DNA of 64,000 nt from Nocardioides terrae (GCF_900112345.1 NZ_FOLB01000012.1:62001-126000), one strand, 5' to 3'; shown: positions 8,786 through 16,327, numbered from the stretch's first letter. Notes: generated by a model not told the origin, from the letters alone. Program-made: numbers and translations.

Positions 8786-9444
8786 CCGGGACGACCACCA
8801 TGACGACCCCGGACCGGGCGGCCCGTCCCCTCGCCCGGTTCGGGGATTCCCTCGGGCGCTACACCACCGCCACCGTCACCGCGCTGCAGCTCCTCGTCGG
8901 GGTCCTGGCCGGTGGCTCGGTGGTCGGGTCCTTCGTCGTCCCGGGCGGCGACGACGCCGCCGGTCCTCCGCAGTACACCGCGATCGGTCCCGGGGCACCG
9001 ATCCGCCTCTCGATGCCGAAGCTGAAGGTGACCGCCCCCGTCGTACCGATCACGATGGCCGACAAGGCCCTCGACCCTCCTCGCGACTACCACGAGGTCG
9101 GCTGGTGGGTCTCCAGCGCCAGGCCCGGGGACCTCGGCGGGCAGACCGTCATCACCGGCCACACCGTCCACACCGGCGGCGCCAGCATGAACCACTTGGG
9201 CAGGCTGCACGCCGGCGACCTGGTCGACGTGATCTCCAAACGCGGGACGATGCGCTACATCGTCGGGCGGACGAAGGTCTACAGCAAGGCCCAGCTCGCC
9301 GAGCACGCGCAGGAGCTCTTCGGCCAGGACCACGGCCGCGGGCGGCTCGTCCTGATCACGTGCACCGACTGGGACGGCGTGGAGTACGAGAGCAACGTCG
9401 TCGTCCTCGCCAAGCCGCTCGGCGCTCCCGCCGACCGGTCGTAG
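8782..9444 (+). CDS. class F sortase
   Basis: The 220-residue protein has one N-terminal membrane segment (about residues 30-53) and a sortase barrel. The active-site His is His127 in TGHTVH and the nucleophile is Cys194 in LITCTDW. Sortases cleave a sorting signal and join the protein to a cell-surface amine; class F is the common single-gene actinobacterial form. The GTG start overlaps the upstream stop, and ATG 8800 is an alternative start. The third catalytic residue, Arg, is not seen where expected: the strand after Cys reads YESNVVVLA. It is paired with the upstream membrane-anchored secreted protein and runs tail-to-tail with the next gene. Confidence 0.88.
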   Translation: MTGTTTMTTPDRAARPLARFGDSLGRYTTATVTALQLLVGVLAGGSVVGSFVVPGGDDAAGPPQYTAIGPGAPIRLSMPKLKVTAPVVPITMADKALDPPRDYHEVGWWVSSARPGDLGGQTVITGHTVHTGGASMNHLGRLHAGDLVDVISKRGTMRYIVGRTKVYSKAQLAEHAQELFGQDHGRGRLVLITCTDWDGVEYESNVVVLAKPLGAPADRS

Positions 9445-9453
9445 GACCGCCGC

Positions 9454-9780
9454 TCAGAGATAGAGCCCGGTGGCCTCTTCGCCGACCCGCTCGGCCGCGA
9501 CGGCGTGCACGTCGCGCTCCCGCATGACGATGTAGACGTCACCGGCGACCTCGACCTCGGCCTTGTCGTCGGCGTCGAAGAGCACCCGGTCGCCGACCTG
9601 GACCGTCCGCGCGTGCGGACCGACGGCGACCACGCGCGACCACGAGAGCCGGCGGGCGCCCATGGCGGCGGTCGCGGGGATCACGATGCCGCCGGAGGAG
9701 CGCCGCTCCCCCGCCTCACGGTCGAGCTCCACGAGGATCCGGTCGTGGAGCATCTTGATGGGGGTCTTGGCGTCGCTCAC
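9454..9780 (-). CDS. GroES-like co-chaperonin family protein
   Basis: This 108-residue protein matches the Cpn10/GroES fold: PIKMLHDRILVELD at the start, a mobile-loop region (ERRSSGGIVIP), a VVAVGP strand and VQVGDRVLFDADD. No groEL lies nearby, and housekeeping groES normally sits with groEL, so this looks like a second, divergent GroES-like protein, perhaps a stand-alone variant. It starts with GTG overlapping the stop of the DUF3618 gene (GTGA at 9777-9780), so the two form a coupled pair. The C-terminus (EEATGLYL) is not typical of GroES. Confidence 0.85.
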   Translation of the reverse strand: MSDAKTPIKMLHDRILVELDREAGERRSSGGIVIPATAAMGARRLSWSRVVAVGPHARTVQVGDRVLFDADDKAEVEVAGDVYIVMRERDVHAVAAERVGEEATGLYL

Positions 9781-10031
9781 TTGCTCAGCTTGCGCAGCGC
9801 CACCATCAAGCCGACCACGCCGACGATGACGCCGGCCGTCTTCAGGATGTTGGCGGTGTTGGGCTCGCCGGTGCGCGGGTCGACGTACGTCGCCTTGATG
9901 GCTGCCATCTGACGCTGGGCGATCGTCTTGGGGCTCGAACGGTAGAGCAGCTGGTCGATGGTCCCGGCGAGACGCATCCGCGTCTCCTCGATCTCACGCT
10001 CCAGGTCGGGCTGGCGGTCGGCCTTGGTCAT
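9777..10031 (-). CDS. DUF3618 family membrane-associated protein
   Basis: The 84-residue protein begins with a charged helix (LEREIEETRMRLAGTIDQL), the mark of the DUF3618 family, and ends with one transmembrane helix (GVIVGVVGLMVALRKL). Family members occur in actinobacteria, often near membrane or phage-holin-like small proteins; their function is unknown. The ATG has no Shine-Dalgarno sequence, but TAACCT lies 6 bases upstream on its own strand, so a leaderless mRNA is likely. It is coupled to the downstream GroES-like gene and diverges from bcp with only 30 bases between start codons. Confidence 0.85.
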   Translation of the reverse strand: MTKADRQPDLEREIEETRMRLAGTIDQLLYRSSPKTIAQRQMAAIKATYVDPRTGEPNTANILKTAGVIVGVVGLMVALRKLSK

Positions 10032-10037
10032 GGGCTG

Positions 10038-10043
10038 AGGTTA
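10038..10043 (-). promoter_or_regulatory. -10 box, leaderless promoter of the DUF3618-GroES pair
   Basis: On the minus strand TAACCT (TAnnnT) ends 6 bases before the ATG, which puts the transcript start at or next to the start codon. The -35 region would lie inside the bcp coding sequence. Confidence 0.5.
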
Positions 10044-10048
10044 CCAAG

Positions 10049-10054
10049 TAGGTT
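10049..10054 (+). promoter_or_regulatory. -10 box, leaderless promoter of bcp
   Basis: TAGGTT (TAnnnT) ends 7 bases before the bcp ATG, and no ribosome-binding site is present. It lies 5 bases from the opposing -10 box, so the two divergent promoters overlap. Confidence 0.5.
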
Positions 10055-10061
10055 TCGCAGC

Positions 10062-10526
10062 ATGAGTCGCCTGCAGCCCGGAGACGTCGCCCCGTCCTTC
10101 AGCCTGACCTCCGACACCGGGGAGACCGTCTCGCTCGACGACCTCGCCGGCCGGAAGGTCATCGTCTACTTCTACCCCGCGGCGATGACGCCGGGCTGCA
10201 CCAAGCAGGCCTGCGACTTCACCGACTCCCTGGACTCGCTCAAGGCGCAGGGCTACGAGGTCGTCGGCATCTCGCCGGACAAGCCGGAGAAGCTCGCGAA
10301 GTTCCGGGCGCGCGACTCGCTCACCATCACCCTGCTCTCCGACCCCGACCGGTCGGTGCTGACCGCGTGGGGCGCCTTCGGCGAGAAGAAGCTCTACGGC
10401 AAGGTCGTCGAGGGCGTCATCCGCTCGACGTTCGTCGTCGACGAGGCCGGCAAGATCGAGCACGCCGCCTACAACGTCAAGGCGACGGGCCACGTCGCGA
10501 AGCTCCGCAAGGACCTCGGGATCTGA
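10062..10526 (+). CDS. bcp: thioredoxin-dependent peroxiredoxin (Bcp/PrxQ)
   Basis: The 154-residue protein is a complete Bcp-type peroxiredoxin: GDVAPSFSL at the start, the peroxidatic Cys46 in PGCTKQAC and the resolving Cys51 five residues later, which form the alpha2-alpha3 disulfide typical of PrxQ. It reduces hydrogen peroxide and organic peroxides with electrons from thioredoxin in the cytoplasm. The start is supported by a leaderless-type -10 box and by the family's usual N-terminus. The stop codon overlaps the -35 region of the following tRNA promoter. Confidence 0.95.
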   Translation: MSRLQPGDVAPSFSLTSDTGETVSLDDLAGRKVIVYFYPAAMTPGCTKQACDFTDSLDSLKAQGYEVVGISPDKPEKLAKFRARDSLTITLLSDPDRSVLTAWGAFGEKKLYGKVVEGVIRSTFVVDEAGKIEHAAYNVKATGHVAKLRKDLGI

Positions 10527-10552
10527 CCTCCCGTGCCGGCGGTCCCTAGACT
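10523..10552 (+). promoter_or_regulatory. promoter of the UAG-anticodon tRNA
   Basis: CTGACC (10523-10528, overlapping the bcp stop) and TAGACT (10547-10552) are 18 bases apart, and the tRNA starts 10 bases after the -10 box. The presence of a promoter argues that the tRNA is expressed. Confidence 0.5.
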
Positions 10553-10561
10553 GACCGCCGC

Positions 10562-10634
10562 GCGCCCGTACTCCAACGGTAGAGAGAGCGGCTTTAGGTG
10601 CCGTCAAGTGTGAGTTCGAATCTCACCGGGCGCA
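10562..10634 (+). tRNA. tRNA with anticodon UAG (Leu codon CUA) in a class I body
   Basis: The 73 bases form a full cloverleaf: acceptor 10562-10568 with 10627-10633, a 3-bp D stem CTC/GAG with GG in the loop, anticodon stem GCGGC/GCCGT with loop TTTAGGT, and T stem GTGAG/CTCAC with loop TTCGAAT. The anticodon is TAG (10595-10597), with U33 and G37 as expected for a CUN reader. Leucine tRNAs are class II with a long variable arm, yet here the variable loop is only 5 bases (10605-10609). The discriminator is A. The decoding letter is Leu, but the body is not that of tRNA-Leu, so the charged amino acid is uncertain. maf begins two bases after its 3' end. Confidence 0.8.
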
Positions 10635-10635
10635 C

Positions 10636-11238
10636 GTGACGACGTTGGTGCTCGCCTCCCAGTCCCCCGCCCGCCTGCAGACGCTCCGCAACGCGGGGAT
10701 CGAGCCGGTGGTCATCGTGAGCGGGGTCGACGAGGACCAGCTGTCCGGTCTCGCCCCCGCCGACCTGGCGCTCGAGCTGGCCCGGCTCAAGGCGGCCGCG
10801 GTGGCGGGTCGCGACGAGGTCCCGTCAGGTGCGCTCGTCCTCGGCTGCGACTCGGTTCTCGAGCTGGACGGCGAACCGCTGGGCAAGCCGGGTACGCCGG
10901 ACGAGGCGACGCGCCGCTGGCAGGCGATGCGCGGGCGGACCGGCGTCCTGCACACCGGCCACAGCCTGATCGACACGGCCACCGGCACGACGACGTCGCG
11001 GACGGCGAGCACGACGGTCGAGTTCGCCGACGTCACCGACGAGGAGATCAGCGCCTACGTCGCGACCGGCGAGCCGTTGCACGTGGCCGGCGCGTTCACG
11101 GTGGACGGGCTGGGCGGCGGCTTCGTGACCCGCACCGACGGCGACCACCACAACGTCGTCGGCGTCAGCCTGCCGCTGCTGCGCGTGCTGGTCCGTGAGC
11201 TCGGCCACGAGTGGACCGCCCTGTGGGCTAGCCGCTGA
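10636..11238 (+). CDS. maf: Maf family nucleoside triphosphate pyrophosphatase
   Basis: The 200-residue protein has the Maf hallmark LASQSPAR near the start, the acidic GCDSVLEL motif, and a Maf-type C-terminal half (AGAFTVDGLGG). Maf proteins hydrolyse non-canonical or methylated nucleotides such as m5UTP, dTTP or pseudo-UTP to monophosphates in the cytoplasm. The GTG start is two bases behind the tRNA 3' end (10634) with no ribosome-binding site, so translation probably depends on a leaderless mRNA made by tRNA 3' processing or on its own start. TTG 10645 is too late for the motif. It ends in an 11-base tail-to-tail overlap with the GtrA gene. Confidence 0.9.
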   Translation: MTTLVLASQSPARLQTLRNAGIEPVVIVSGVDEDQLSGLAPADLALELARLKAAAVAGRDEVPSGALVLGCDSVLELDGEPLGKPGTPDEATRRWQAMRGRTGVLHTGHSLIDTATGTTTSRTASTTVEFADVTDEEISAYVATGEPLHVAGAFTVDGLGGGFVTRTDGDHHNVVGVSLPLLRVLVRELGHEWTALWASR

Positions 11239-11737
11239 TCGTCGCCGGGTCGACCTGCTCGTCGGCCTCGTCGGCCGGGTCGTCGTACACCTCGTAGTAG
11301 CGGATCGGGCGGTGGAAGACGAACCGCCTGAACAGGTAGAACCGGGCCGCCTGCGAGAGCAGCAGGCCGACCACGTTGCCGGAGAGGTTGTCGGAGAGCT
11401 GCGAGGTCAGGTCGAGGACGTGCCGGCTGAACCACAGGCAGCCGAGCGGGATCGTCGTCATCGTGATGATGTTGATGACCGCGTAGGACACGAAGCCCTC
11501 GCCCGCCTTGTTTGCCGACCGGTTCCGGAAGGTCCAGCGGCGGGAGAGCTCGTAGGACACGAGCATCCCGACGAAGTGCGCGACGATGTAGGACCACGTC
11601 AGGTGGCGGTGCAGCGGCGACCACAGGTGGTAGGGCTCGTAGGCCAGCCAGTTGTAGAGAGCGATCGCGACGCCCGTGGCCACGAGGCCGACGGCCATGA
11701 ACCGGGCCGCCTCGTCCAGGAACCGGCGGCGCTGCAT
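11228..11737 (-). CDS. GtrA family membrane protein
   Basis: The 169-residue protein has four predicted membrane helices (FMAVGLVATGVAIALYN, YIVAHFVGMLVSYEL, YAVINIITMTTIPLGCLWF and VVGLLLSQAARFYLFRRF), and the R-x-W-T-F-R motif between helices 2 and 3 plus a closing FRRFVF that mark the GtrA/DPMS family. These proteins are thought to move polyprenyl-phosphate-linked sugars across the membrane for wall or cell-envelope glycan synthesis. ATG 11737 is preferred because a TAnnnT -10 box lies 7 bases upstream; GTG 11746 would overlap that box. The acidic C-terminal tail is unusual but harmless. Confidence 0.88.
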   Translation of the reverse strand: MQRRRFLDEAARFMAVGLVATGVAIALYNWLAYEPYHLWSPLHRHLTWSYIVAHFVGMLVSYELSRRWTFRNRSANKAGEGFVSYAVINIITMTTIPLGCLWFSRHVLDLTSQLSDNLSGNVVGLLLSQAARFYLFRRFVFHRPIRYYEVYDDPADEADEQVDPATISG

Positions 11738-11744
11738 GCGGACC

Positions 11745-11750
11745 ACTCTA
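11745..11750 (-). promoter_or_regulatory. -10 box, leaderless promoter of the GtrA gene
   Basis: Minus-strand TAGAGT ends 7 bases before ATG 11737. It lies between the stop of the acyl-CoA dehydrogenase gene and the GtrA start. Confidence 0.45.
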
Positions 11751-11755
11751 GGTTG

Positions 11756-12919
11756 CTACTCGACCGGCAGGCCGAGCCCCCGCGCGATGAGCATGCGCTG
11801 GACCTCCGACGTGCCCTCGCCGATCTCGAGGATCTTGGCGTCGCGGTAGAAGCGCGCGACGGGGTACTCCTCCATGAAGCCGTAGCCGCCGAAGACCTGC
11901 GTGGCGATGCGCGTGGCCGTCACCGCGGACTCCGACGTGTAGAGCTTGGCGATCGCCGCCGCCTGCTTGAACTGCTTCACCGGAGCGCCGGCGTCCTTGA
12001 GCGCCGCCGCGCGGTAGGTCAGCAGGCGCGACGCGTGCAGCATGACCTCGAGGTCGGCGATCTGGAAGGCGACGCCCTGCTTGCGGCCGATCGGCCCGCC
12101 GAAGGTCTGTCGCTCGCCCGCGTAGGTGAGGCAGAGGTCGAGGCAGCCCTGGATGAGACCGACGGCGAGCGCGGCGATGGCGACGCGGCCGTCGTCGAGG
12201 GTGGCCAGGAACTGGGCGTAGCCGCGGCCGCGCTCCCCGAGCAGGTTCTGCGCCGGCACGTGTACGCCGTCGAAGCTGAGCGGGTGGGTGTCGGAGGCGT
12301 GCCAGCCGAGCTTGTCGTAGGGCTTCTCGGCCGTGAAGCCGGGCGTTCCGGACGGGACGATGATCGCGCTGATCTCCGGCTTGCCGTCGGCGCGCTCCCC
12401 GGTGCGCGCGGTCACCGTCACCAGCGACGTGATCGTGGAGCCGGAGTTGGTGATGAACTGCTTGGAGCCGTTCACCACCCACTCGTCGTTCACGAGCTCG
12501 GCGCGGGTGCGGGTCGCCCCGGCGTCCGACCCCGCGCCCGGCTCGGTCAGGCCGAAGCCGGCCAGCGCGTGGCCCGCGACGAGGTCGGGCAGCCACTGCT
12601 GACGCTGCTCGTCGCTACCGTAGGTCAGGATCGGGTTGATGCCGAGGCCGACACCCGCCTCCAACGTGATGCCCATCGACTGGTCGACGCGGCCCAGCTC
12701 CTCGATCGCCACGCACAGCGAGGTGAAGTCGCCGCCGGCGCCGCCGTACTCCTCGGGCGCAGTGAGGCCGAAGAGACCGAGGTCGCCCATCTTCTGGACC
12801 ACGTCGACCGGGAAGTGGTGGTCGCGGTCCCACTGGGCGGCGTACGGCGCGATCTCGGCCTCGGCGAAGTCGCGGACGACCCGGCGGAACTCCTCGTGCT
12901 CACGTGACAGCTCGAACAT
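11756..12919 (-). CDS. acyl-CoA dehydrogenase
   Basis: The 387-residue flavoenzyme is a typical acyl-CoA dehydrogenase: an N-terminal helical domain (FELSREHEEFRRVVRDF), the FAD-binding middle (GFGLTEPGAGSDAG, then KQFITNSG), and a C-terminal domain with RQTFGGPIGRKQGV and the catalytic glutamate in EIGEGTSEVQR. It makes the trans-2,3 double bond of an acyl-CoA in fatty acid or branched-chain amino acid breakdown and passes electrons to ETF. The start at 12919 gives the usual family N-terminus and follows a TAACCT -10 box by 7 bases; ATG 12940 is the alternative, preceded by GAAGG at a short distance. No pathway partner lies beside it. Confidence 0.93.
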   Translation of the reverse strand: MFELSREHEEFRRVVRDFAEAEIAPYAAQWDRDHHFPVDVVQKMGDLGLFGLTAPEEYGGAGGDFTSLCVAIEELGRVDQSMGITLEAGVGLGINPILTYGSDEQRQQWLPDLVAGHALAGFGLTEPGAGSDAGATRTRAELVNDEWVVNGSKQFITNSGSTITSLVTVTARTGERADGKPEISAIIVPSGTPGFTAEKPYDKLGWHASDTHPLSFDGVHVPAQNLLGERGRGYAQFLATLDDGRVAIAALAVGLIQGCLDLCLTYAGERQTFGGPIGRKQGVAFQIADLEVMLHASRLLTYRAAALKDAGAPVKQFKQAAAIAKLYTSESAVTATRIATQVFGGYGFMEEYPVARFYRDAKILEIGEGTSEVQRMLIARGLGLPVE

Positions 12920-12926
12920 GGGGAAC

Positions 12927-12932
12927 AGGTTA
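12927..12932 (-). promoter_or_regulatory. -10 box, leaderless promoter of the acyl-CoA dehydrogenase
   Basis: Minus-strand TAACCT ends 7 bases before ATG 12919, which supports that start over the upstream ATG 12940. Confidence 0.45.
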
Positions 12933-12960
12933 GCGTTCATTAACCTTCGAGCGGGAACCC

Positions 12961-13851
12961 TCAGCGGAAGGTGCCGCGGGCGACCGAGCCGGAGAGCCTC
13001 CGCTGGAAGATCAGGTAGACGACCAGCACGGGGAGCACCGTCATCACCACGGCCGCGAACAGCGCCCCGAAGTCGACCGAGTAGCCGGCCTGCGAGGCGA
13101 ACGAAGCCATCCCCTGCGTGAGCACGTAGTTGTCCTGGTTGGTGTTGAGCGCGACCGGTAGCAGGAACTGGTTCCACAGACCGAGGAAGTTGAAGATCGC
13201 GACGCTCGCCATCCCTGGGCCGGCCATCGGCAGCATGATCGAGAAGAACGCCCGCCACTCGCTCGCGCCGTCGATCGTCGCCGCCTCGTAGACGTCCTGC
13301 GGCAGCGACCTGAAGAACGCGTGCAGGAAGAAGACCGTGAACGGCAGCGCGAAGGCGACGTAGGTCAGGATCAGGCCGGGCAGCGTGTTGATCAGGCCGA
13401 TGTTCTTCAGCACGAAGAAGAGCGGAACGATCACCAGGAAGATCGGGAAGGTCAGACCGGCGAGCATCGAGTTGTAGATCAGCCGCCGGCCCGGGAACTC
13501 GAACCGCGCCAGCACATAGGCGCACATCGCCCCGAGCAGCATGACGAGGAACAGCGACGCCCCGACCACGATGACGGTGTTGAAGAAGAACCGACCGATG
13601 CCGGCGTCGGTCCAGGCGTTGACGTAGTTGTCGAACTTCCAGTGCGCGGGCAGCGAGAACGGCGAACCCAGGATCTCCCTCGTCGTCTTGAACGACGAGA
13701 GCAGCACCCACAGGAACGGCACGATCACGATGACCGACCACAGGATCAGCAGGACGTGCGAGGTGACCTCGACGGCGGTGTCGCCTGCGTTCGAGGACCT
13801 GCGCTGGCGTGTCTCCGCGGGCAGGGCCCGCTCGGTGACTGCGGTGCTCAT
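12961..13851 (-). CDS. ngcG: sugar ABC transporter permease, NgcG/MalG type
   Basis: The 296-residue inner-membrane protein has six hydrophobic segments and the permease EAA loop (YEAATIDGASEWRAFFSI, about residues 190-207) that docks with the transport ATPase. The last genes of the operon order (binding protein, MalF type, MalG type) match the N-acetylglucosamine/chitobiose importer NgcEFG of actinomycetes. ATG overlaps the stop of the upstream permease gene (ATGA). No ATPase gene is present in the operon; in actinomycetes such systems use a shared ATPase (MsiK) encoded elsewhere. The sugar is inferred from the binding protein and neighbouring genes. Confidence 0.88.
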   Translation of the reverse strand: MSTAVTERALPAETRQRRSSNAGDTAVEVTSHVLLILWSVIVIVPFLWVLLSSFKTTREILGSPFSLPAHWKFDNYVNAWTDAGIGRFFFNTVIVVGASLFLVMLLGAMCAYVLARFEFPGRRLIYNSMLAGLTFPIFLVIVPLFFVLKNIGLINTLPGLILTYVAFALPFTVFFLHAFFRSLPQDVYEAATIDGASEWRAFFSIMLPMAGPGMASVAIFNFLGLWNQFLLPVALNTNQDNYVLTQGMASFASQAGYSVDFGALFAAVVMTVLPVLVVYLIFQRRLSGSVARGTFR

Positions 13852-14849
13852 CGACGCACCCTCCTCTCGTCTCGGCCGCCGGTCAGGTAGTTGATGAGGA
13901 AGACCAGGACGGCGAACGCCAGCGTGATCACCGCGAGGGTGACGCCCATGGCGGTGGCGTAGCCGAACTGCCCCTTCTTGAAGGCGGTGGTCAGCAGGTA
14001 CTGGCTCATCGTCAGCGTGGTGTTGTTGGGGCCGCCACCCGAGTTCATCGCCTGCATGTAGACGAACGCGTCCAGCGCCAGGATGCCGATGTAGATGTAC
14101 GCCGTCTGGACGTTGTCACGGATCAGCGGGACCGTGATCGACCAGCTGGTCCGGAAGCGTCCCGCGCCGTCGAGGCGCGCCGACTCGTAGATCTCCGCCG
14201 GGATGCCCTTGATCGCCGCGACGAAGAGCACCGTGTAGAAGCCGATCGACGCCCAGATCATGACGAACATGGAGGCCGGCATCGCGGTCTTGACCTCGCC
14301 GAGCCAGGCGAAGTCCTTGAAGCCGCTCAGGCCGGACTTCGTCAGGACGCCGTTGAGCAGGCCCGCCGCCGGGTCGTACACCTGGGCCCAGATGAGCCCG
14401 ATGACGATCGCCGGGACGGCGTACGGGAAGAACGAGACGACCCGGTAGGCGCCCGCGCCGCGGATGCCGCGGATCGTGCCGTTGCTCGGGCCACCCACCG
14501 TCACGACGATCGCGATGGCGAGCGCGGCGACGATCGTCACGAGCGGCACCACGATCGCCAGCTCGATGTTGTTGCGGACGGCGTGCAGGAAGATGTCGTC
14601 CTGCGCCAGCTTGCGGTAGTTGTCCAGCCCGGTGAAGTTCATCGAGGCCGAGAAGCCGGACCAGTCCGTCATCGAGTAGTAGAGCGCCTGGAGCACGGGC
14701 CAGACCACGAAGAGCAGGAAGATCACCAGCGGCAGGCCGAGGAAGACCGCCATGAACGTGATCCGGTCGAGTGAGGGACGCGAGCGCCGACGCCGGGCGG
14801 CCGCTGGGCGGCCGCCCGTCGTCGGGCTCGCGGTGGTGCTGGTGGTCAC
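13848..14849 (-). CDS. ngcF: sugar ABC transporter permease, NgcF/MalF type
   Basis: The 333-residue permease has a basic, Arg-rich cytoplasmic start (AARRRRSRPSLDR), six predicted membrane helices and the EAA motif (IYESARLDGAGRFRTSW). It forms the heterodimeric channel with the MalG-type permease downstream and receives sugar from the lipoprotein encoded upstream. The GTG start overlaps the stop of the binding-protein gene by four bases (GTGA), so the three transporter genes are translationally coupled. Confidence 0.88.
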   Translation of the reverse strand: MTTSTTASPTTGGRPAAARRRRSRPSLDRITFMAVFLGLPLVIFLLFVVWPVLQALYYSMTDWSGFSASMNFTGLDNYRKLAQDDIFLHAVRNNIELAIVVPLVTIVAALAIAIVVTVGGPSNGTIRGIRGAGAYRVVSFFPYAVPAIVIGLIWAQVYDPAAGLLNGVLTKSGLSGFKDFAWLGEVKTAMPASMFVMIWASIGFYTVLFVAAIKGIPAEIYESARLDGAGRFRTSWSITVPLIRDNVQTAYIYIGILALDAFVYMQAMNSGGGPNNTTLTMSQYLLTTAFKKGQFGYATAMGVTLAVITLAFAVLVFLINYLTGGRDERRVRR

Positions 14850-16258
14850 GTGATCTTGAGCTTCTTCACCGAGGAGTCGTTGGCGACCTTGTCGAAGATC
14901 TCCTGCGACTTCTTGGTCAGGGTCTTCGCGTCCATGTCGCCGGCGAGGAACGAGTTCCAGATGACCAGCTCGTCGGAGTTGGTGCCGTAGTAGTCGTAGA
15001 ACTGGAAGTTGAAGACGTTGTCGCCGGCTGCGTCAAGCATCGCACTCTGCGACTTCAGCGCCGCGGACCCGAACCCGTCGGCCGGCACGATGCCCTTGAC
15101 GATGGTCGGAGCGAGCTTCGTCTTGGAGAAGTTGGTCGCCGCGTCCTTGGACAGCATCGCCCGCAGCATCTCCTTGCCGCCGGCCACGTTCTTGGCCTTC
15201 TTGGGCACGATGAAGCCCTCACCCGCCGCGGCCCGGATGGCCTCGTAGGGCATCGAGGACTGGGCGGTCAGCGTCATCTCGGGGATGCCGGTCATCTGGA
15301 AGTCTGCCTTCGTGGCGTCCTTCATCTCGTTCTCGATCCAGCCGCCCGACGGGTAGAGGAGGGCCTGCTGGTCCTGGCTCCACTTCGCCTGCGCGGCGGT
15401 GAACTGGGTGCCGGCGCCGCCGGGCACGAACATGCCCTGCTTGACCATCTCGCCCAGCTTGTCGATCACGCCTTGGACCGCGGGGTGCGACCAGGCGTTC
15501 TTGTCGAGGTTCTCCAGCGCCAGGCGGACCTCGTCGCCGCCCTCCTTGGCCGCCGAGTCGATCGCCAGGGTGCGGTAGTAGGTCGCCGCCTCCTTGCCCC
15601 AGACCCAGAGGTACTTGCCCTTCGCCTTCGCCTTGGCGCCCAGGTCGAGCGCCTCGTCGAAGGTCTTCGGCGCGGTCCACCCGTTCTCCTGGAACAGCGA
15701 GGCCGAGTACCAGACCGCGTAGACGGTCATCACGTAGTTCAGCGCGACGAAGTTGCCGTCGTAGGTGCCGGGCACCTTGACGTTGGGGTAGAGGGTGTCG
15801 GCGATCTTCGTGCCCTCGTAGTTGTTGGCGTCGAAGACGTCGTCGAGCGTCTCCAGCTGGTCGGCGATGGTGTTGAAGCCGATCAGGTCGGCGCCGGAGT
15901 TGTCGATGAGGTCGGGCGGGGTGCCGCCGACGAACCGCGGCTGCAGCTCGGTCGCGATCTTGGTCGAGGGCGACACCTTGATGGAGGCGCCGCTGAACTC
16001 CTTCTTCACCTGGTCCGCGGCGAACGTGACGTAGTCGTAGCCGTAGCCGCCGTTGAAGATGACCGCCTCGATCTTGCTGGTGTCAGCGAGCCCGAAGGGG
16101 TTGGTGTCGCTCTTCTTGCCGGTGGGCTGGCTGCTGTTGTCGTCGCTGCCGCCGCCGGCACAGGCGGCGAGCACGCTGCTGAGCGGCGCGATCGCAGCGG
16201 TGGCGATCGCTCCGCGCAGCAGGGTACGGCGGTCGAAACGACCGTGCTGGTCAGTCAT
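14846..16258 (-). CDS. ngcE: solute-binding lipoprotein, probable GlcNAc/chitobiose (NgcE-like)
   Basis: The 470-residue protein has a twin Arg pair (residues 10-11), a hydrophobic stretch and a lipobox LAAC with Cys33 as the lipidated residue, so it is a membrane-tethered extracellular receptor, possibly Tat-exported. The mature region with NPFGLADTSKIEAVIFNGGY and LQPRFVGGTPPDLIDNSGAD closely resembles NgcE, the N-acetylglucosamine/diacetylchitobiose-binding protein, as I recall that family. The ATG at 16258 is preceded by GAAAGG at a good distance; an in-frame ATG at 16333 would remove the lipoprotein start. The gene follows the SIS gene by about 110 bases that contain a 10-bp tandem repeat. 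Confidence 0.88.
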   Translation of the reverse strand: MTDQHGRFDRRTLLRGAIATAAIAPLSSVLAACAGGGSDDNSSQPTGKKSDTNPFGLADTSKIEAVIFNGGYGYDYVTFAADQVKKEFSGASIKVSPSTKIATELQPRFVGGTPPDLIDNSGADLIGFNTIADQLETLDDVFDANNYEGTKIADTLYPNVKVPGTYDGNFVALNYVMTVYAVWYSASLFQENGWTAPKTFDEALDLGAKAKAKGKYLWVWGKEAATYYRTLAIDSAAKEGGDEVRLALENLDKNAWSHPAVQGVIDKLGEMVKQGMFVPGGAGTQFTAAQAKWSQDQQALLYPSGGWIENEMKDATKADFQMTGIPEMTLTAQSSMPYEAIRAAAGEGFIVPKKAKNVAGGKEMLRAMLSKDAATNFSKTKLAPTIVKGIVPADGFGSAALKSQSAMLDAAGDNVFNFQFYDYYGTNSDELVIWNSFLAGDMDAKTLTKKSQEIFDKVANDSSVKKLKIT

Positions 16259-16327
16259 CGTGTCTTGCCTTTCGCTCGAGGTGTCGGGGTTCCTGGTTCC
16301 TCTGGGGGTTCTGCTGAGTGGGCTGTG

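Noticed and set aside
10562..10634. Amber suppressor tRNA
   Set aside because: The anticodon is 5'-UAG-3', which reads the CUA sense codon; an amber suppressor would need CUA as anticodon.
11756..13741. Single 661-codon frame joining the permease region and acyl-CoA dehydrogenase
   Set aside because: The upstream 270 codons are an out-of-frame shadow of the MalG-type permease; the dehydrogenase starts at 12919.
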